DNA of 47,645 nucleotides from Prevotella sp. (GCA_017554385.1 JAFZIL010000094.1:1-47645); one strand, 5' to 3'. Shown: positions 37,932 through 47,475, counted from the first letter of the stretch. The notes: generated from the letters alone by a model not told the origin. Numbers and translations: made by a program.

Positions 37932-39470
37932 ATGGCAAGAAAGAAGAAACCATTACCCATACTTGAGAATGTGACCATCGAGGCTGTAGCTGCCGAAGGA
38001 AAATGCCTGTTCCACTGGAACGAGCTGGTTGTCTTTGTACCTTTCTGCGTGCCCGGCGATATTGTCGACGTGCAGATACGTCGGAAGAAACATTCGTTTG
38101 CCGAGGGCGAAGTGGTGCGCTTCATAGAATATAGTAAGGTACGCGCGACTCCCTTCTGCCAGCACTTCGGCGTGTGCGGAGGCTGCAAGTGGCAGAACCT
38201 GCCCTACGAAGAACAGCTGAAGTTCAAGCAACAGCAGGTATTCGACCAGCTTCACCGCATAGGCAAGGTGAAACTGCCTGAGTTCCGCCCTATACTCGGG
38301 TCGGTAAGGACGCAGGAATACCGCAACAAACTGGACTTCGGATGCGCCAACAAGCGGTATCTGACAAAAGAACAGTTTGAAAATGAAGAACTTAAAGACG
38401 TGCCTGCCATCGGCTTCCACATCACGGGAGCCTTCGACAAGATCCTGCCCATAGAGAAATGCTGGCTGATGGACGACCTGCACAACCAGATACGCAACGA
38501 GGTGCGCGACTATGCCATCGCCAACGGCCTGTCGTTCTTCGACTTACGTGCACAGATAGGACTCCTCCGCGATGTCATCATCCGCAATAGCGCCAGTGGC
38601 GAGTGGATGGTCATCTTCCAGTTCCACTATGATGAGACAGGTGGCCAACAGGAAGCATTTGACTTGATGAAGCACATTGCCGACAAGTTCCCGCAGATCA
38701 CCTCACTTATGTACTTGGACAACCAGAAGTGCAACGACACCATTGGCGACCAGGAAATCCTTGTGTTCAAAGGCAAGGATCATATCTACGAACTCATGGA
38801 AGACCTGAAGTTCAAGGTAGGACCCAAGTCGTTCTACCAGACCAACACTGAGCAGGCCTACCACCTCTACTCGGTCGCAAGGGAGTTCGCATTCATGCCA
38901 ATTGAGAATGGAGAATTGAGAATTGAGAATTATGATTACCCCCAAGAACAACAGGCGAACCTGCTCCAGAAACAGGATTTGCATAGTAATCATAATTCTC
39001 AATTCTCAATTCTCAATTCTCCATTAATTTACGACCTCTACACCGGTACGGGCACCATTGCCAACTTCGTGGCACGTCAAGCGCGCCAGGTCATCGGTAT
39101 CGAGTACGTGCCCGAGGCTATCGAGGACGCCAAGATCAACTCCGAGATCAACGGTATCGACAACACGCTGTTCTACGCCGGCGATATGAAGGATATCCTG
39201 AACGACGACTTCATTGCCGAGCACGGACGACCAGACGTCATCATCACCGACCCGCCACGGGCGGGCATGCACCCCGACGTGGTGAAGACTATCCTACGGG
39301 CAGCTCCCGAGCGCATCGTCTATGTCAGCTGCAACCCGGCCACACAGGCACGAGACCTTCAGGCTTTCGACGAGCAGTACGAGGTAATCGCCGTACAGCC
39401 CGTAGACATGTTCCCCCACACACCACACGTAGAGAATGTAGTACTGCTCACTAAAAGACAAGAGAACTGA
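37932..39470 (+). CDS. rlmD: 23S rRNA (uracil-C5)-methyltransferase, RlmD type, with repeat-encoded insert
   Basis: This 512-residue TrmA/RlmCD-family enzyme makes m5U in 23S rRNA with SAM. After a TRAM-like N-terminus, the [4Fe-4S] cysteines appear as CQHFGVCGGC (C76, C82, C85) with C177 in IEKCWLMDD. The methylase part has SFYQTNTEQAYHLY, YDLYTGTGTIANF (SAM loop), ITDPPRAGMHP, and the catalytic Cys in IVYVSCNPATQARDL. About 40 extra residues (IENGELRIENYDY ... HNSQFSILNSPLI) separate REFA from YDLYTGTG; they are encoded by an inverted pair of 7-bp-period arrays (38907-39025) placed exactly in the loop before motif I. The frame is intact, so the protein is probably functional. Confidence 0.9.
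   Translation: MARKKKPLPILENVTIEAVAAEGKCLFHWNELVVFVPFCVPGDIVDVQIRRKKHSFAEGEVVRFIEYSKVRATPFCQHFGVCGGCKWQNLPYEEQLKFKQQQVFDQLHRIGKVKLPEFRPILGSVRTQEYRNKLDFGCANKRYLTKEQFENEELKDVPAIGFHITGAFDKILPIEKCWLMDDLHNQIRNEVRDYAIANGLSFFDLRAQIGLLRDVIIRNSASGEWMVIFQFHYDETGGQQEAFDLMKHIADKFPQITSLMYLDNQKCNDTIGDQEILVFKGKDHIYELMEDLKFKVGPKSFYQTNTEQAYHLYSVAREFAFMPIENGELRIENYDYPQEQQANLLQKQDLHSNHNSQFSILNSPLIYDLYTGTGTIANFVARQARQVIGIEYVPEAIEDAKINSEINGIDNTLFYAGDMKDILNDDFIAEHGRPDVIITDPPRAGMHPDVVKTILRAAPERIVYVSCNPATQARDLQAFDEQYEVIAVQPVDMFPHTPHVENVVLLTKRQEN
38907..39025. repeat. Inverted pair of AATTGAG-type heptamer arrays inside rlmD
   Basis: The left arm (38907-38939) holds three heptamers plus the flank TATGATTAC. The right arm (38986-39025) holds the reverse complement with four heptamers. 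The 46 bp between them is read as PQEQQANLLQKQDLHS. Apart from one extra heptamer on the right, the arms are exact complements, forming a stem of about 33 bp. Confidence 0.88.
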
Positions 39471-39473
39471 GAA

Positions 39474-40502
39474 ATGCAGAGTAAAGTACTACTGATATAT
39501 ACCGGCGGAACCATCGGCATGAACCGCAATCCGAAGACAGGAGCGCTGGAGCCTTTCGACTTCGAGCACCTGCTCAGTCGTGTACCAGAGTTAGAGCAGT
39601 TCCAGACGGAGATTGCCACCTACCAGTTCCAGCCCCCCATCGACTCAAGCGACATGTCGCCAGAGCTATGGTGCCAGCTGGCCCATATCATTGCCGACCG
39701 TTATGACGACTACGATGGCTTTGTCGTGCTTCATGGCACCGACACGATGGCCTATACAGCCTCTGCCCTGTCGTTCATGTTGCAGAACCTAACCAAGCCC
39801 GTCATCTTCACCGGCTCACAGCTGCCCATCGGACAGCTGCGCACCGACGGCAAGGAGAACCTTATCACCAGCATCGAGATGGCTGCTTCCAAGCATCAGG
39901 ACGGCACGGCGATGGTGCCGGAGGTGGGCATCTATTTCAACGGACACCTGCTTCGTGGCAACCGCACGACGAAGCAGAGTGCCGACGAGTTCAACGCCTT
40001 CGAGTCGTTCAACCATCCCCATCTGGCCGACGCAGGTGTCACCATCACCTACCACGAGGAGCTCATCCATCGTCCTGACTACCACAAACCGATGCTCCCC
40101 CACTTCAGGCTTGACCATAACGTCATTATCTTCTCCCTGTTCCCTGGCATCCGCGAAGACCTGATCCGTCACATCATCGCCACGCCCAACCTGCGCAGCA
40201 TCGTCATGCGCACCTTCGGTTCGGGCAATGCGCCCCAGAGCCCGTGGCTGCTCAGTGCCCTCAAGGAAGGCTATCGTCGCGGCAAGGTGGTGGTCAACAT
40301 CAGCCAGTGCCTGCAAGGACGAGTGGAGATGGGCCGCTACGACACCGGCTACCAGCTACAGGAGGCCGGCGTCATCAGCGGGCGTGACTCAACGGTCGAG
40401 GCCGCTGTCACCAAGCTGATGTTCCTCAATGCCAAATACGACAACCCCGACATGGTGCGCAAGCTGATGAACCAGAGCCTCTGCGGCGAAATTACGATTT
40501 AG
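39474..40502 (+). CDS. ansA: Type I L-asparaginase
   Basis: The enzyme hydrolyses L-asparagine to aspartate and ammonia. The first catalytic Thr motif is at the N-terminus (YTGGTIGM), and the second is VVLHGTDTMAYTASALSFM (about 83-101). PVIFTGSQLPIGQLRTDGKENL is the conserved connecting segment. No signal peptide is present and the length is 342 residues, so this is the cytoplasmic type I enzyme. The ATG is 3 bp after the rlmD stop, so translation is likely coupled. A strong hairpin follows at 40538-40573. Confidence 0.93.
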   Translation: MQSKVLLIYTGGTIGMNRNPKTGALEPFDFEHLLSRVPELEQFQTEIATYQFQPPIDSSDMSPELWCQLAHIIADRYDDYDGFVVLHGTDTMAYTASALSFMLQNLTKPVIFTGSQLPIGQLRTDGKENLITSIEMAASKHQDGTAMVPEVGIYFNGHLLRGNRTTKQSADEFNAFESFNHPHLADAGVTITYHEELIHRPDYHKPMLPHFRLDHNVIIFSLFPGIREDLIRHIIATPNLRSIVMRTFGSGNAPQSPWLLSALKEGYRRGKVVVNISQCLQGRVEMGRYDTGYQLQEAGVISGRDSTVEAAVTKLMFLNAKYDNPDMVRKLMNQSLCGEITI

Positions 40503-40537
40503 TCATCCATTTTTATACCACCTTTATTCTGCAAATA

Positions 40538-40573
40538 ATTAGGCGGCACCCTCGATTGAAGGTGCCGCCTAAT
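40538..40573. terminator. Strong bidirectional terminator-like hairpin
   Basis: ATTAGGCGGCACC (40538-40550) and GGTGCCGCCTAAT (40561-40573) form a perfect 13-bp stem with a 10-nt loop between the convergent ansA and lipoprotein genes. It likely ends both transcripts, though the T-runs are weak. Confidence 0.85.
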
Positions 40574-40596
40574 ATAAAATGTGTGATGGCAGAATA

Positions 40597-42381
40597 CTAA
40601 ATCTGACCCTTTTCCAATTTTGCGGTAGCGAAGCGCGAGCTCATCTTATGAGCCTTACTGCGTGAAGCACCCTTCTTCATACCACGGGCAGATGCAGGTG
40701 TTGCCTCAAGACCGTCATCAACGACAAAGGTCTCAATCACAGCACCGAACCAGTACTGTCCGAAGTGATAGGTTCCCCAGAACTCGAAGGTCTTTGTTTC
40801 GGGCTTATATGTGCTGGGATACTTGGCGTAGTTTTCATCGAAAGAAACCAGGTCGCTGAAGAGGATACGTCCGTAGTCCTCGCCCTCCTCGATGTAGTTC
40901 TCACCAGTGTCAACGGCATTAGCCTTAATGACGTTGGTCTCCTTGTTCCAGGTGAAAATCAGACCGTCACTGCTCCAGTGTGCCCAAGGAGCAATTCTGA
41001 AGCGTGTCTCGTCAAGTGAGCTCTGGTACAGGATACCTTCCTGCTTCCCCTCGTAGGCACTTTCACCACCTTCGGTAAGCGGTTCAACACCATAGCTGTA
41101 AAAACCGTGGGCAACTGCTGTCCATGTCTCGCCACCACCCATTTCGAAGAGGATGGTCTCGTAGTCGTAGGACTGAGCCTCACCTTGTGCAAAGCCAATT
41201 GCCATTAAGGTATATGTACCAGCTTTCTGCAGGGGGATGGAGATAGTGGTTGAGGCAGTTACGCTCTCAGTCTCAATGCTGCCGCTGAGGATGCCACCGA
41301 GGATAGTTTCAGCATCGTCACCGCTGACAAGAGCATACTTCACCTCTTCGAGGTCGGCACCTACGCCCAGCTCGAAGTTTGCACTATATACATTGTCGGG
41401 CGACACGTTCTTACCCATATAGGCAACTTCCAGGTCATAGTCCAGCGGATCGTTGCCGGGGAAGTATATCTCCACAACACCGTCATACTGTGTATAATTG
41501 AAACCGCCAACAGAGAACATATAGTAGCTTGGAGCCAACTGTAGCTTGGTCGGAGTAACGCCGTCGGCAGCATAGCTCAGTACATTGTTATGTTTCCATC
41601 CACTCTCATCATCTTTATAGCTCTTCAGGCCTGAGGGGTGCACGAAGTTGATGACATCGGAATAAGAGATGTTAAAGAAACCAGTATTGAAAACATCATA
41701 GTAGATGAGATCCTTCAGAGTGACAGTAACGTCTCCCACTTTATCTCCCGGCTGCAGGATGGTGAGCTCCAGATAGTCATCTGGTTCATTGGCCTTATCA
41801 TATCCTTCGAAACTATCGTTACCCTTGAAGTTGGCATACGGAGCCATGATACGGTAGACGTTAGGATTCTGCTCGCAGGCCAAGATAGTTACCTTGTCCT
41901 GGAACTCCAGCACATTGTCAACGATAGTGCCCTTGCCTAACGACTTCCATGTCAGGGGTACACCGGCCTTAAAGATCAACTCGCTGGTACCGTAAGGTGT
42001 AGCAAACTTTTCATCGATGGCAATAGAGGCCTCTTTGTAGTCGTTGAACTCAAACTTGGTCGGGTCATAGCTCACGGGAATGACGCTCATGCTGTCACCG
42101 ACGGCAAACGATATTTCCGCTGGAACGGTAAACACGCTGTTGGTGTCGGTGAGCTGGATAGGCACTGTGAGTGCGTCAGTAGTAACATATCGCTTAACAG
42201 GAATGTTGAACGATGTCTCACTGTTGCTGAGATCGAACTGTGTCGGTGTGTCCTTTGGGAAGAACACCTGCGGTCCCGACACCGTACCAGGCTGGTAGTT
42301 GTCATCGTCATCGGAGCAAGCCACGAAGCCCAACATGACGGCCAGCAGTATAAAACTATATCGCAATATATTCTTATTCAT
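40597..42381 (-). CDS. Surface-exposed lipoprotein of the SusC/D operon (SGBP-like)
   Basis: This 594-residue protein has a lipoprotein signal (LLAVMLGFVACSDDDDN); the acidic residues after the Cys match the export signal that sends Bacteroidetes lipoproteins to the cell surface. The N-terminal part (residues 38-125: PQVFFPKDTPTQFDLSNSE..., FTVPAEISFAVGDSMSVIPV) resembles Calx-beta/DUF-type beta sandwiches at the base of SusE/SGBP-like proteins. The remainder is beta-rich with many Trp and Tyr, as expected for a glycan-binding surface. It is third in the operon after susC and susD, the usual place of a surface glycan-binding protein. The bound glycan is unknown. The C-terminal tail (GMKKGASRSKAHKMSS) is unusually basic. 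Confidence 0.75.
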   Translation of the reverse strand: MNKNILRYSFILLAVMLGFVACSDDDDNYQPGTVSGPQVFFPKDTPTQFDLSNSETSFNIPVKRYVTTDALTVPIQLTDTNSVFTVPAEISFAVGDSMSVIPVSYDPTKFEFNDYKEASIAIDEKFATPYGTSELIFKAGVPLTWKSLGKGTIVDNVLEFQDKVTILACEQNPNVYRIMAPYANFKGNDSFEGYDKANEPDDYLELTILQPGDKVGDVTVTLKDLIYYDVFNTGFFNISYSDVINFVHPSGLKSYKDDESGWKHNNVLSYAADGVTPTKLQLAPSYYMFSVGGFNYTQYDGVVEIYFPGNDPLDYDLEVAYMGKNVSPDNVYSANFELGVGADLEEVKYALVSGDDAETILGGILSGSIETESVTASTTISIPLQKAGTYTLMAIGFAQGEAQSYDYETILFEMGGGETWTAVAHGFYSYGVEPLTEGGESAYEGKQEGILYQSSLDETRFRIAPWAHWSSDGLIFTWNKETNVIKANAVDTGENYIEEGEDYGRILFSDLVSFDENYAKYPSTYKPETKTFEFWGTYHFGQYWFGAVIETFVVDDGLEATPASARGMKKGASRSKAHKMSSRFATAKLEKGQI

Positions 42382-42410
42382 AATGCTTCTTTGTTTTTTG
42401 TGTTATTGGG

Positions 42411-42433
42411 GCTCGACGGAAAAACCGTCGAGC
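42411..42433 (-). other. Perfect hairpin between susD and the lipoprotein gene
   Basis: GCTCGACGG (42411-42419) and CCGTCGAGC (42425-42433) form a 9-bp perfect stem with a five-A (minus: five-U) loop. No T-run follows on the minus strand, so it is more likely a processing or stabilising structure that sets different levels of susD and lipoprotein mRNA than a terminator. Confidence 0.65.
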
Positions 42434-42445
42434 TCACTATATTAA

Positions 42446-44110
42446 TTAATCTGTTACACCGTCACGCAGGTTGGGGTTGTCGCCCTTGACAGGCTGTGTA
42501 CCACCACTATTGTCTATGATACCATGATTGTTGTTCATCTCGGTAGTTGGGAAACGCATGTTTAAGTATGCATTGTCTGCTGCCACATTAAACTGCCAGT
42601 CCTCAGGGAAATTGGTAGTGTCGGCACCATGGAAACGAACAATGGGCTTACCCAGACGCTTGGCATCACTCATAAAGAAGCCCTCACACCACAATTCTAC
42701 ACGACGCTGGAACCAAATCTCATCGGCCAAAGAGAGGCCACGTCCATTGCTGTCGTAGGCAGGATCGCGATAGGTGCGTACAAAGTTCTCAAGCACCTGA
42801 CGTCCCTGGGCCTCTTGTCCGCTCTTAGCCAAACCCTCGGCCTGGATGAGAATCATCTCCTCCACGCGCATCAGGGGCCAGTCGTTGTCATTGATGGTAG
42901 AACCGATACCGCTCTTCATACCGAACTTGATGTTTGTGTAGGGAACGAAAGCCACCTTTCCGCCATCGCTGGTCTCGAATGGGGCTATCTCGTCGCCAGT
43001 AGCCTTGACAGTATTGTCCTGCGGATCAACCCAAGTCAGGTTGGCCCAGTTGGGCGAATGGCAGTTGGCATCGAGCCACCAGCCCTTGCGCACGTCGGTG
43101 TTGGGAATTTTGTTGTAGAGCAGTGTGTTGATGTGGGGAACATTATCGGTGGCAGGACCGTAGCCATCGCCACAGAAGGCTGAGATCCACGACGAAGAGG
43201 TAGAATACTCCTTACCCTCGACGAGAGCCTTGCTCACGTTGATACCCCAGATCCAGTTCGACTCCTTTGACATGTCGCAGAAGGCAGGCTCGCTTACATC
43301 AGCCATGCTGGCGGGGGTGAAACCCTCGGCAGCCTTGGCGGCATCGGCAGCAGCCTCGGCATACTTGCCGATGGCCAGGTTAGCACGGGCACGGAGACCG
43401 TAGGCCACATGTTCATCAGTATAGGCACGGTTGGTGCGTACGATGCCGGCTTTCTCAAACTGTGCAATGGCCTCAGTAAGCTCCTGAATAACATACTCAT
43501 ACACATCTTTTACGGAAGCGCGGGGGTTGTCGGAGAAGTCGATACCGTCCTTCAGCAGAGGTACGCAGGGCTGGTCAGCAGCAGTGGCGTAACCAAACTG
43601 GAAGTAGGGTGCCAAGGCCAGGTAATCGAAGGCACGTACCACACGGCACTGAGCTATCTGATTAATAATTTCAGGCACATCAGAGTCAGCTGGCATAGAG
43701 GCAATGAACTCATTAGCCAAACCAATCTGGGTGTAAGGCACCTTGTAACGGATGAACGGGTTGGCGTAGTTAGGATTGCGGTTTGAATACTCGCTGGCCG
43801 TTGAGAACCAGTTGTAGTTGTTATTACCACCGAAGACGTCGGCACCTTCCAGGTCGAGCGACAAAGCAGCCATGACAAAGCCGAAGTCATCGGCACGGGA
43901 AGATGTAGGTATACCTGCGTAGGGCTTAGCCATGATGTTGAACACACCGGCAAAGCTGGCCTGCATACGTGCAGGTACTGCAAGGTTGGTCTCGGTCACT
44001 TGGTCGGCATGCAGATAGTGGCCCTCGGGCAGCTGCTCGTCAATGTCTTTACAGCCCACAGTAAGGAGGGCGACGCCGGCCAAAAGGAAAGAAATCTTAT
44101 ATAGTTTCAT
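42446..44110 (-). CDS. susD: SusD/RagB-family starch-binding-like outer-membrane lipoprotein
   Basis: This 554-residue lipoprotein has lipobox LTVGC in MKLYKISFLLAGVALLTVGC; the start at 44110 gives this signal peptide, while a start at 44137 adds nine unnatural residues. TPR-like helices typical of SusD are seen (ARANLAIGKYAEAAADAAKAA; QCRVVRAFDYLALAPYFQFGYA), and the C-terminal domain has WPLMRVEEMILIQAEGLAKSGQ, VLENFVRTYRDPAY and EIWFQRRVELWCEGFFMSDAKRLGKPI, the strongly conserved RagB/SusD ending. It works as the lid of the SusC channel in outer-membrane uptake. The substrate cannot be read from the sequence. It starts 50 bp after the susC stop. It lies about 8 kb from the glycosidases and may belong to a different locus. 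Confidence 0.92.
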   Translation of the reverse strand: MKLYKISFLLAGVALLTVGCKDIDEQLPEGHYLHADQVTETNLAVPARMQASFAGVFNIMAKPYAGIPTSSRADDFGFVMAALSLDLEGADVFGGNNNYNWFSTASEYSNRNPNYANPFIRYKVPYTQIGLANEFIASMPADSDVPEIINQIAQCRVVRAFDYLALAPYFQFGYATAADQPCVPLLKDGIDFSDNPRASVKDVYEYVIQELTEAIAQFEKAGIVRTNRAYTDEHVAYGLRARANLAIGKYAEAAADAAKAAEGFTPASMADVSEPAFCDMSKESNWIWGINVSKALVEGKEYSTSSSWISAFCGDGYGPATDNVPHINTLLYNKIPNTDVRKGWWLDANCHSPNWANLTWVDPQDNTVKATGDEIAPFETSDGGKVAFVPYTNIKFGMKSGIGSTINDNDWPLMRVEEMILIQAEGLAKSGQEAQGRQVLENFVRTYRDPAYDSNGRGLSLADEIWFQRRVELWCEGFFMSDAKRLGKPIVRFHGADTTNFPEDWQFNVAADNAYLNMRFPTTEMNNNHGIIDNSGGTQPVKGDNPNLRDGVTD

Positions 44111-44160
44111 ATTCTTTACTCGATTTAAATATTCCATTTTCTGTTTTCATTCTTCTCTCT

Positions 44161-47100
44161 TTAGAAAGTAATCGAGAGACCTCCGGTGATGGAGCGCATG
44201 GCAGAATAGCTGCCCGACTGCAGACCACTTCCAGCGGTCATCGAACCTACACCCAGTGAGTAACGGGGATCCATACCCTTGCGGGCAGTGAGCAGGAAGA
44301 GGTTCTCACCTGCCACATAAACACGGATGCTACGCAGCGACAGCGGAGTAACCCAGTTGGTAGGAAGTTTGTAGCCTATAGAGAGGTTGTTCATGCAGAG
44401 GTAGTCGCTGCTGGTGAGGAAACGGTCCTGCGGGGTCTGTGAACTCACACCGGGGTCGTCTACGGCAGCAGTACTCAAACGGGGGATGTCAGAGCCTTTG
44501 TTCGTCTCGCTCCAGGCATTAAGCAGGTCACGGTGCATAGCATGGCCGGTCTCCTGACCGTTGTGCATGAGCTGCTGGTAGCCGGCATCATAGAACTTAC
44601 CACCCAACTGGAAGGAGAACTGTGCCGAAATCTCTACACCATACACGTTGAGGTTGGTACCGAAGCCACCCTGAACCTTAGCCAGAATGTCGCCGCAGTC
44701 GTAACGGGTAGCCTTCGAAATGTCGGTCACAAGACCTTCCTCTACACCGTAGGGATAGTCGCTGTCCTTCTCACCATAGCTATTCACGCGGGTGTCGCCT
44801 GAATAAATGTCATACGAGCCGTCAGCATTCTTCTCCTGATTCACGCGCTGGCCATTCGCATCGAGCACGAACTGTGCACGATAGAGGGCCTGACCCTGCT
44901 CGTTCACACCTGCATACTGTACCATGTAGGCCTGAGCCGATGAACCGCCCTCACGGATGATGTCGCGCGAAGAGCGCTGGCCTGTGTCGGCAATACCCGG
45001 GTCAAGCTCAGTAAACTCATTGTGGTTGTGGGCTAGTGCAATGTTCACATTCCACTGGATGTCCTTGGTACGAAGGATGGTTCCGTCGAGAGCCACCTCA
45101 ATACCACTATTCTTCAACGTACCAATGTTGGTATAGTAGCTGTTCACGGTTTTACCCGATGAAAGCGGTAGGGTCTTCGGCCACAGCAGATCACTGGTGG
45201 TGCCACTATAGACATCGATGCTACCAGAGAGGCGGTTCTTGAAGAGGGCGAATTCCAGACCGGCATCCCACGACTTCTTTGTCTCCCAAGTCAGATCCTT
45301 GTTACCCATGCGCTGCATGGTGATACTGTACTCTTTGCTTGTGCTATTGTAAGAGGTGGTGAACTGGTCGGCATAAGCATAGTAGTTCATGCCCTGGTCG
45401 TTACCGTTCTCACCGTATGAAAGCCTGAGCTTCAACTGGTCAACCCATTTCACATCCTTCATGAAGGCTTCCTTATTAATCTGCCATGCGCCACCAACAC
45501 TCCAGAAAGTACCCCAGCGGTGACCGGGAGCGAACTTAGAGCTGGCATCTCGACGGAACGAACCGTTGATGTAATAGCGGTTGTCGAAGTCATAGCCCAA
45601 ACGGGTGAAATAGCCTTCTGTCATATAGTTGTCGGTATAGGAATTGAGCTGCTTCTGTTCGGTACCGTTGGCATTACCCAGCTCACCGATGAAGGGGTTG
45701 TAGAGGTGATCATTCTGGCCATTGAGCACCTGATCCTTCAGCTTGTACTGCTCGTAGCCCAGCAAAACGTTGACATTATGCTTGTCAGCGAAGGTGCGGG
45801 TGTAGTTAGCCAGATACTGCTGGTTGACAGCGAAAGTGCGGTCGTGCTCCACCTCAGCGATACCGTCTGTGGAACCGTAGCTGGCAAATGCGCTGTACAA
45901 GTAGCTGTAACGGTTGTTGATGCTGGTGGCACTGAGCTGGGCCGTCAGGTTAAGGCCCTCAATGGGGGTAAGGACAGCAGCCCACTGTCCGGTGAAGATG
46001 TCGCTGAACATCTTCTTGCGGTTGAAGTCGTTGTCGCGTGCAGCGTTGTTCTGGAAGCTGGGACGCGTCTGACTACTGTTGTTGTGGGTCATATAGAGTT
46101 TACGACCATTCTCCTCAATGATGTTGCCGTCCTTATCGCGCAGATAGAGCGGATAGATGGCACCCATCGAGTTGGCATAGTAGAAGAGGTTGCCGCTCGA
46201 ACCGTAGGTGTCACTCGTGTAGGCAGGGTTCTCGGTGTCGCGGTGGGTGAATGCCATGTTGGTGGTGAGCTTCAGCCACTTCTTGGCCTGATAATCCACG
46301 TTCAGACGACTGGTGTAGCGCTCGAAGTTCGAGTTGTCCACCATACCGCCATCATTCAGGTAACCGACACTGGCATAGTAAGCCATCTTGCCACTGTTAC
46401 CGCTTGCCGAGACATTGTACTCCTGACGGAACGAGTTGTGATAGAGCTCGTCATACCAGTCGTCAGCCTTGAAGAAATAAGTACCATCCCAGTAGCCCTC
46501 GGTGGCATTAGGATTCAACTTGAAGTTACGACCGATAAGGGTCTGTCCCTCGGGTACGGTGTAAACCTGCACACCCAGACCGTTATTGCTAGAGTTGAGC
46601 AGGTTGCGCTGAGCATACTCGTGGGCCTCGTTGTCGGTGGCACCATGATAATACTGGCTATTGTACAGGGCGCGGTATTGTGTCTCATAGTACTCAGCTG
46701 GGTTCTTAATGATGTCGTACTGAGGCACAAGGCGAGAGTTCGAGCCCCACTTGGCATCGAACTTTATTTCTGCGTCTTGGGCAGCACCCTTAGCTTTCTT
46801 AGTGGTGATAATGACCACACCATTGGCACCGCGGTTACCGTAGATGGCGCTAGCCGAGGCATCCTTCAGCACCGACATTGACTCAATGTCTTCAGGGTTA
46901 ATACTGTTTACTGCCTGCTCCATGGGCACACCATCTACAATATAAAGAGGTGTGTCGCTGGCAGCATAGGAACCAATACCACGGATACGGATAGTAGGAG
47001 CCGAGCCAGGGCCACCATTAGACTGTGTAGCAATGACACCGGCAACTTTACCTACCAAGGCACTGGTAGCACTCGAAGTAACGTGGTTCGTAATCTCCTG

Positions 47101-47475
47101 CGTATTAATTTCAGTAGCAGAACCGGTGAAGGCACTCTTCTTTGCTGTACCGTAGCCAATCACAATCACTTCGTCCAATGCACGACGGTCGCTGGTCAGC
47201 AGAATGCGCATGTTTGGTTTGGCACTCACCTCAATGGGCTCCATGCCCACATAAGAAATACGAAGAATGTTCTTGCCGGCAGGACAGGTCAGCGAGAACT
47301 GGCCGCTGGCGTTTGTTACTGTACCGACCTGTGTACCCACGACAAGCACAGACGCACCCACAACGGGCTGTCCGTCATCTTGAGACACTACGGTACCATT
47401 CACTTTAGTCTGCGCAAATGCCCCTGCCACTACGAGCAAGAGCATCGTCAACAAAGTAATGAGTCTTTTTTCCAT
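44161..47475 (-). CDS. susC: SusC/RagA-family TonB-linked outer-membrane transporter
   Basis: The 1104-residue protein has a signal peptide (MEKRLITLLTMLLLVVAGAFAQ). A CarboxypepD_reg-like domain (VNGTVVSQDDGQPVVGASVLVVGTQ..., about 24-105) precedes a TonB-box-like LDEVIVIGYGT and the plug (SALVGKVAGVIATQSNGGPGSAPTIRIRGIGS, then IVDGVPM). The rest is the 22-strand barrel with many alternating aromatic strands, ending in SITF, a normal outer-membrane C-terminus. The start at 47475 is preferred over 47520 because only it yields a clean signal peptide. It imports glycan fragments together with SusD, powered by TonB-ExbBD. No anti-sigma-interacting extension is present, so regulation by the ECF pair at 12038-14075 is not expected. 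Confidence 0.94.
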   Translation of the reverse strand: MEKRLITLLTMLLLVVAGAFAQTKVNGTVVSQDDGQPVVGASVLVVGTQVGTVTNASGQFSLTCPAGKNILRISYVGMEPIEVSAKPNMRILLTSDRRALDEVIVIGYGTAKKSAFTGSATEINTQEITNHVTSSATSALVGKVAGVIATQSNGGPGSAPTIRIRGIGSYAASDTPLYIVDGVPMEQAVNSINPEDIESMSVLKDASASAIYGNRGANGVVIITTKKAKGAAQDAEIKFDAKWGSNSRLVPQYDIIKNPAEYYETQYRALYNSQYYHGATDNEAHEYAQRNLLNSSNNGLGVQVYTVPEGQTLIGRNFKLNPNATEGYWDGTYFFKADDWYDELYHNSFRQEYNVSASGNSGKMAYYASVGYLNDGGMVDNSNFERYTSRLNVDYQAKKWLKLTTNMAFTHRDTENPAYTSDTYGSSGNLFYYANSMGAIYPLYLRDKDGNIIEENGRKLYMTHNNSSQTRPSFQNNAARDNDFNRKKMFSDIFTGQWAAVLTPIEGLNLTAQLSATSINNRYSYLYSAFASYGSTDGIAEVEHDRTFAVNQQYLANYTRTFADKHNVNVLLGYEQYKLKDQVLNGQNDHLYNPFIGELGNANGTEQKQLNSYTDNYMTEGYFTRLGYDFDNRYYINGSFRRDASSKFAPGHRWGTFWSVGGAWQINKEAFMKDVKWVDQLKLRLSYGENGNDQGMNYYAYADQFTTSYNSTSKEYSITMQRMGNKDLTWETKKSWDAGLEFALFKNRLSGSIDVYSGTTSDLLWPKTLPLSSGKTVNSYYTNIGTLKNSGIEVALDGTILRTKDIQWNVNIALAHNHNEFTELDPGIADTGQRSSRDIIREGGSSAQAYMVQYAGVNEQGQALYRAQFVLDANGQRVNQEKNADGSYDIYSGDTRVNSYGEKDSDYPYGVEEGLVTDISKATRYDCGDILAKVQGGFGTNLNVYGVEISAQFSFQLGGKFYDAGYQQLMHNGQETGHAMHRDLLNAWSETNKGSDIPRLSTAAVDDPGVSSQTPQDRFLTSSDYLCMNNLSIGYKLPTNWVTPLSLRSIRVYVAGENLFLLTARKGMDPRYSLGVGSMTAGSGLQSGSYSAMRSITGGLSITF

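Noticed and set aside
44111-44137. Upstream ATG for susD
   Set aside because: It adds nine residues before a standard lipoprotein signal.
45520-46881. 453-codon open frame antisense to susC
   Set aside because: It lies opposite a well-supported SusC barrel gene; valine- and isoleucine-rich composition is what the reverse complement of such a gene gives.
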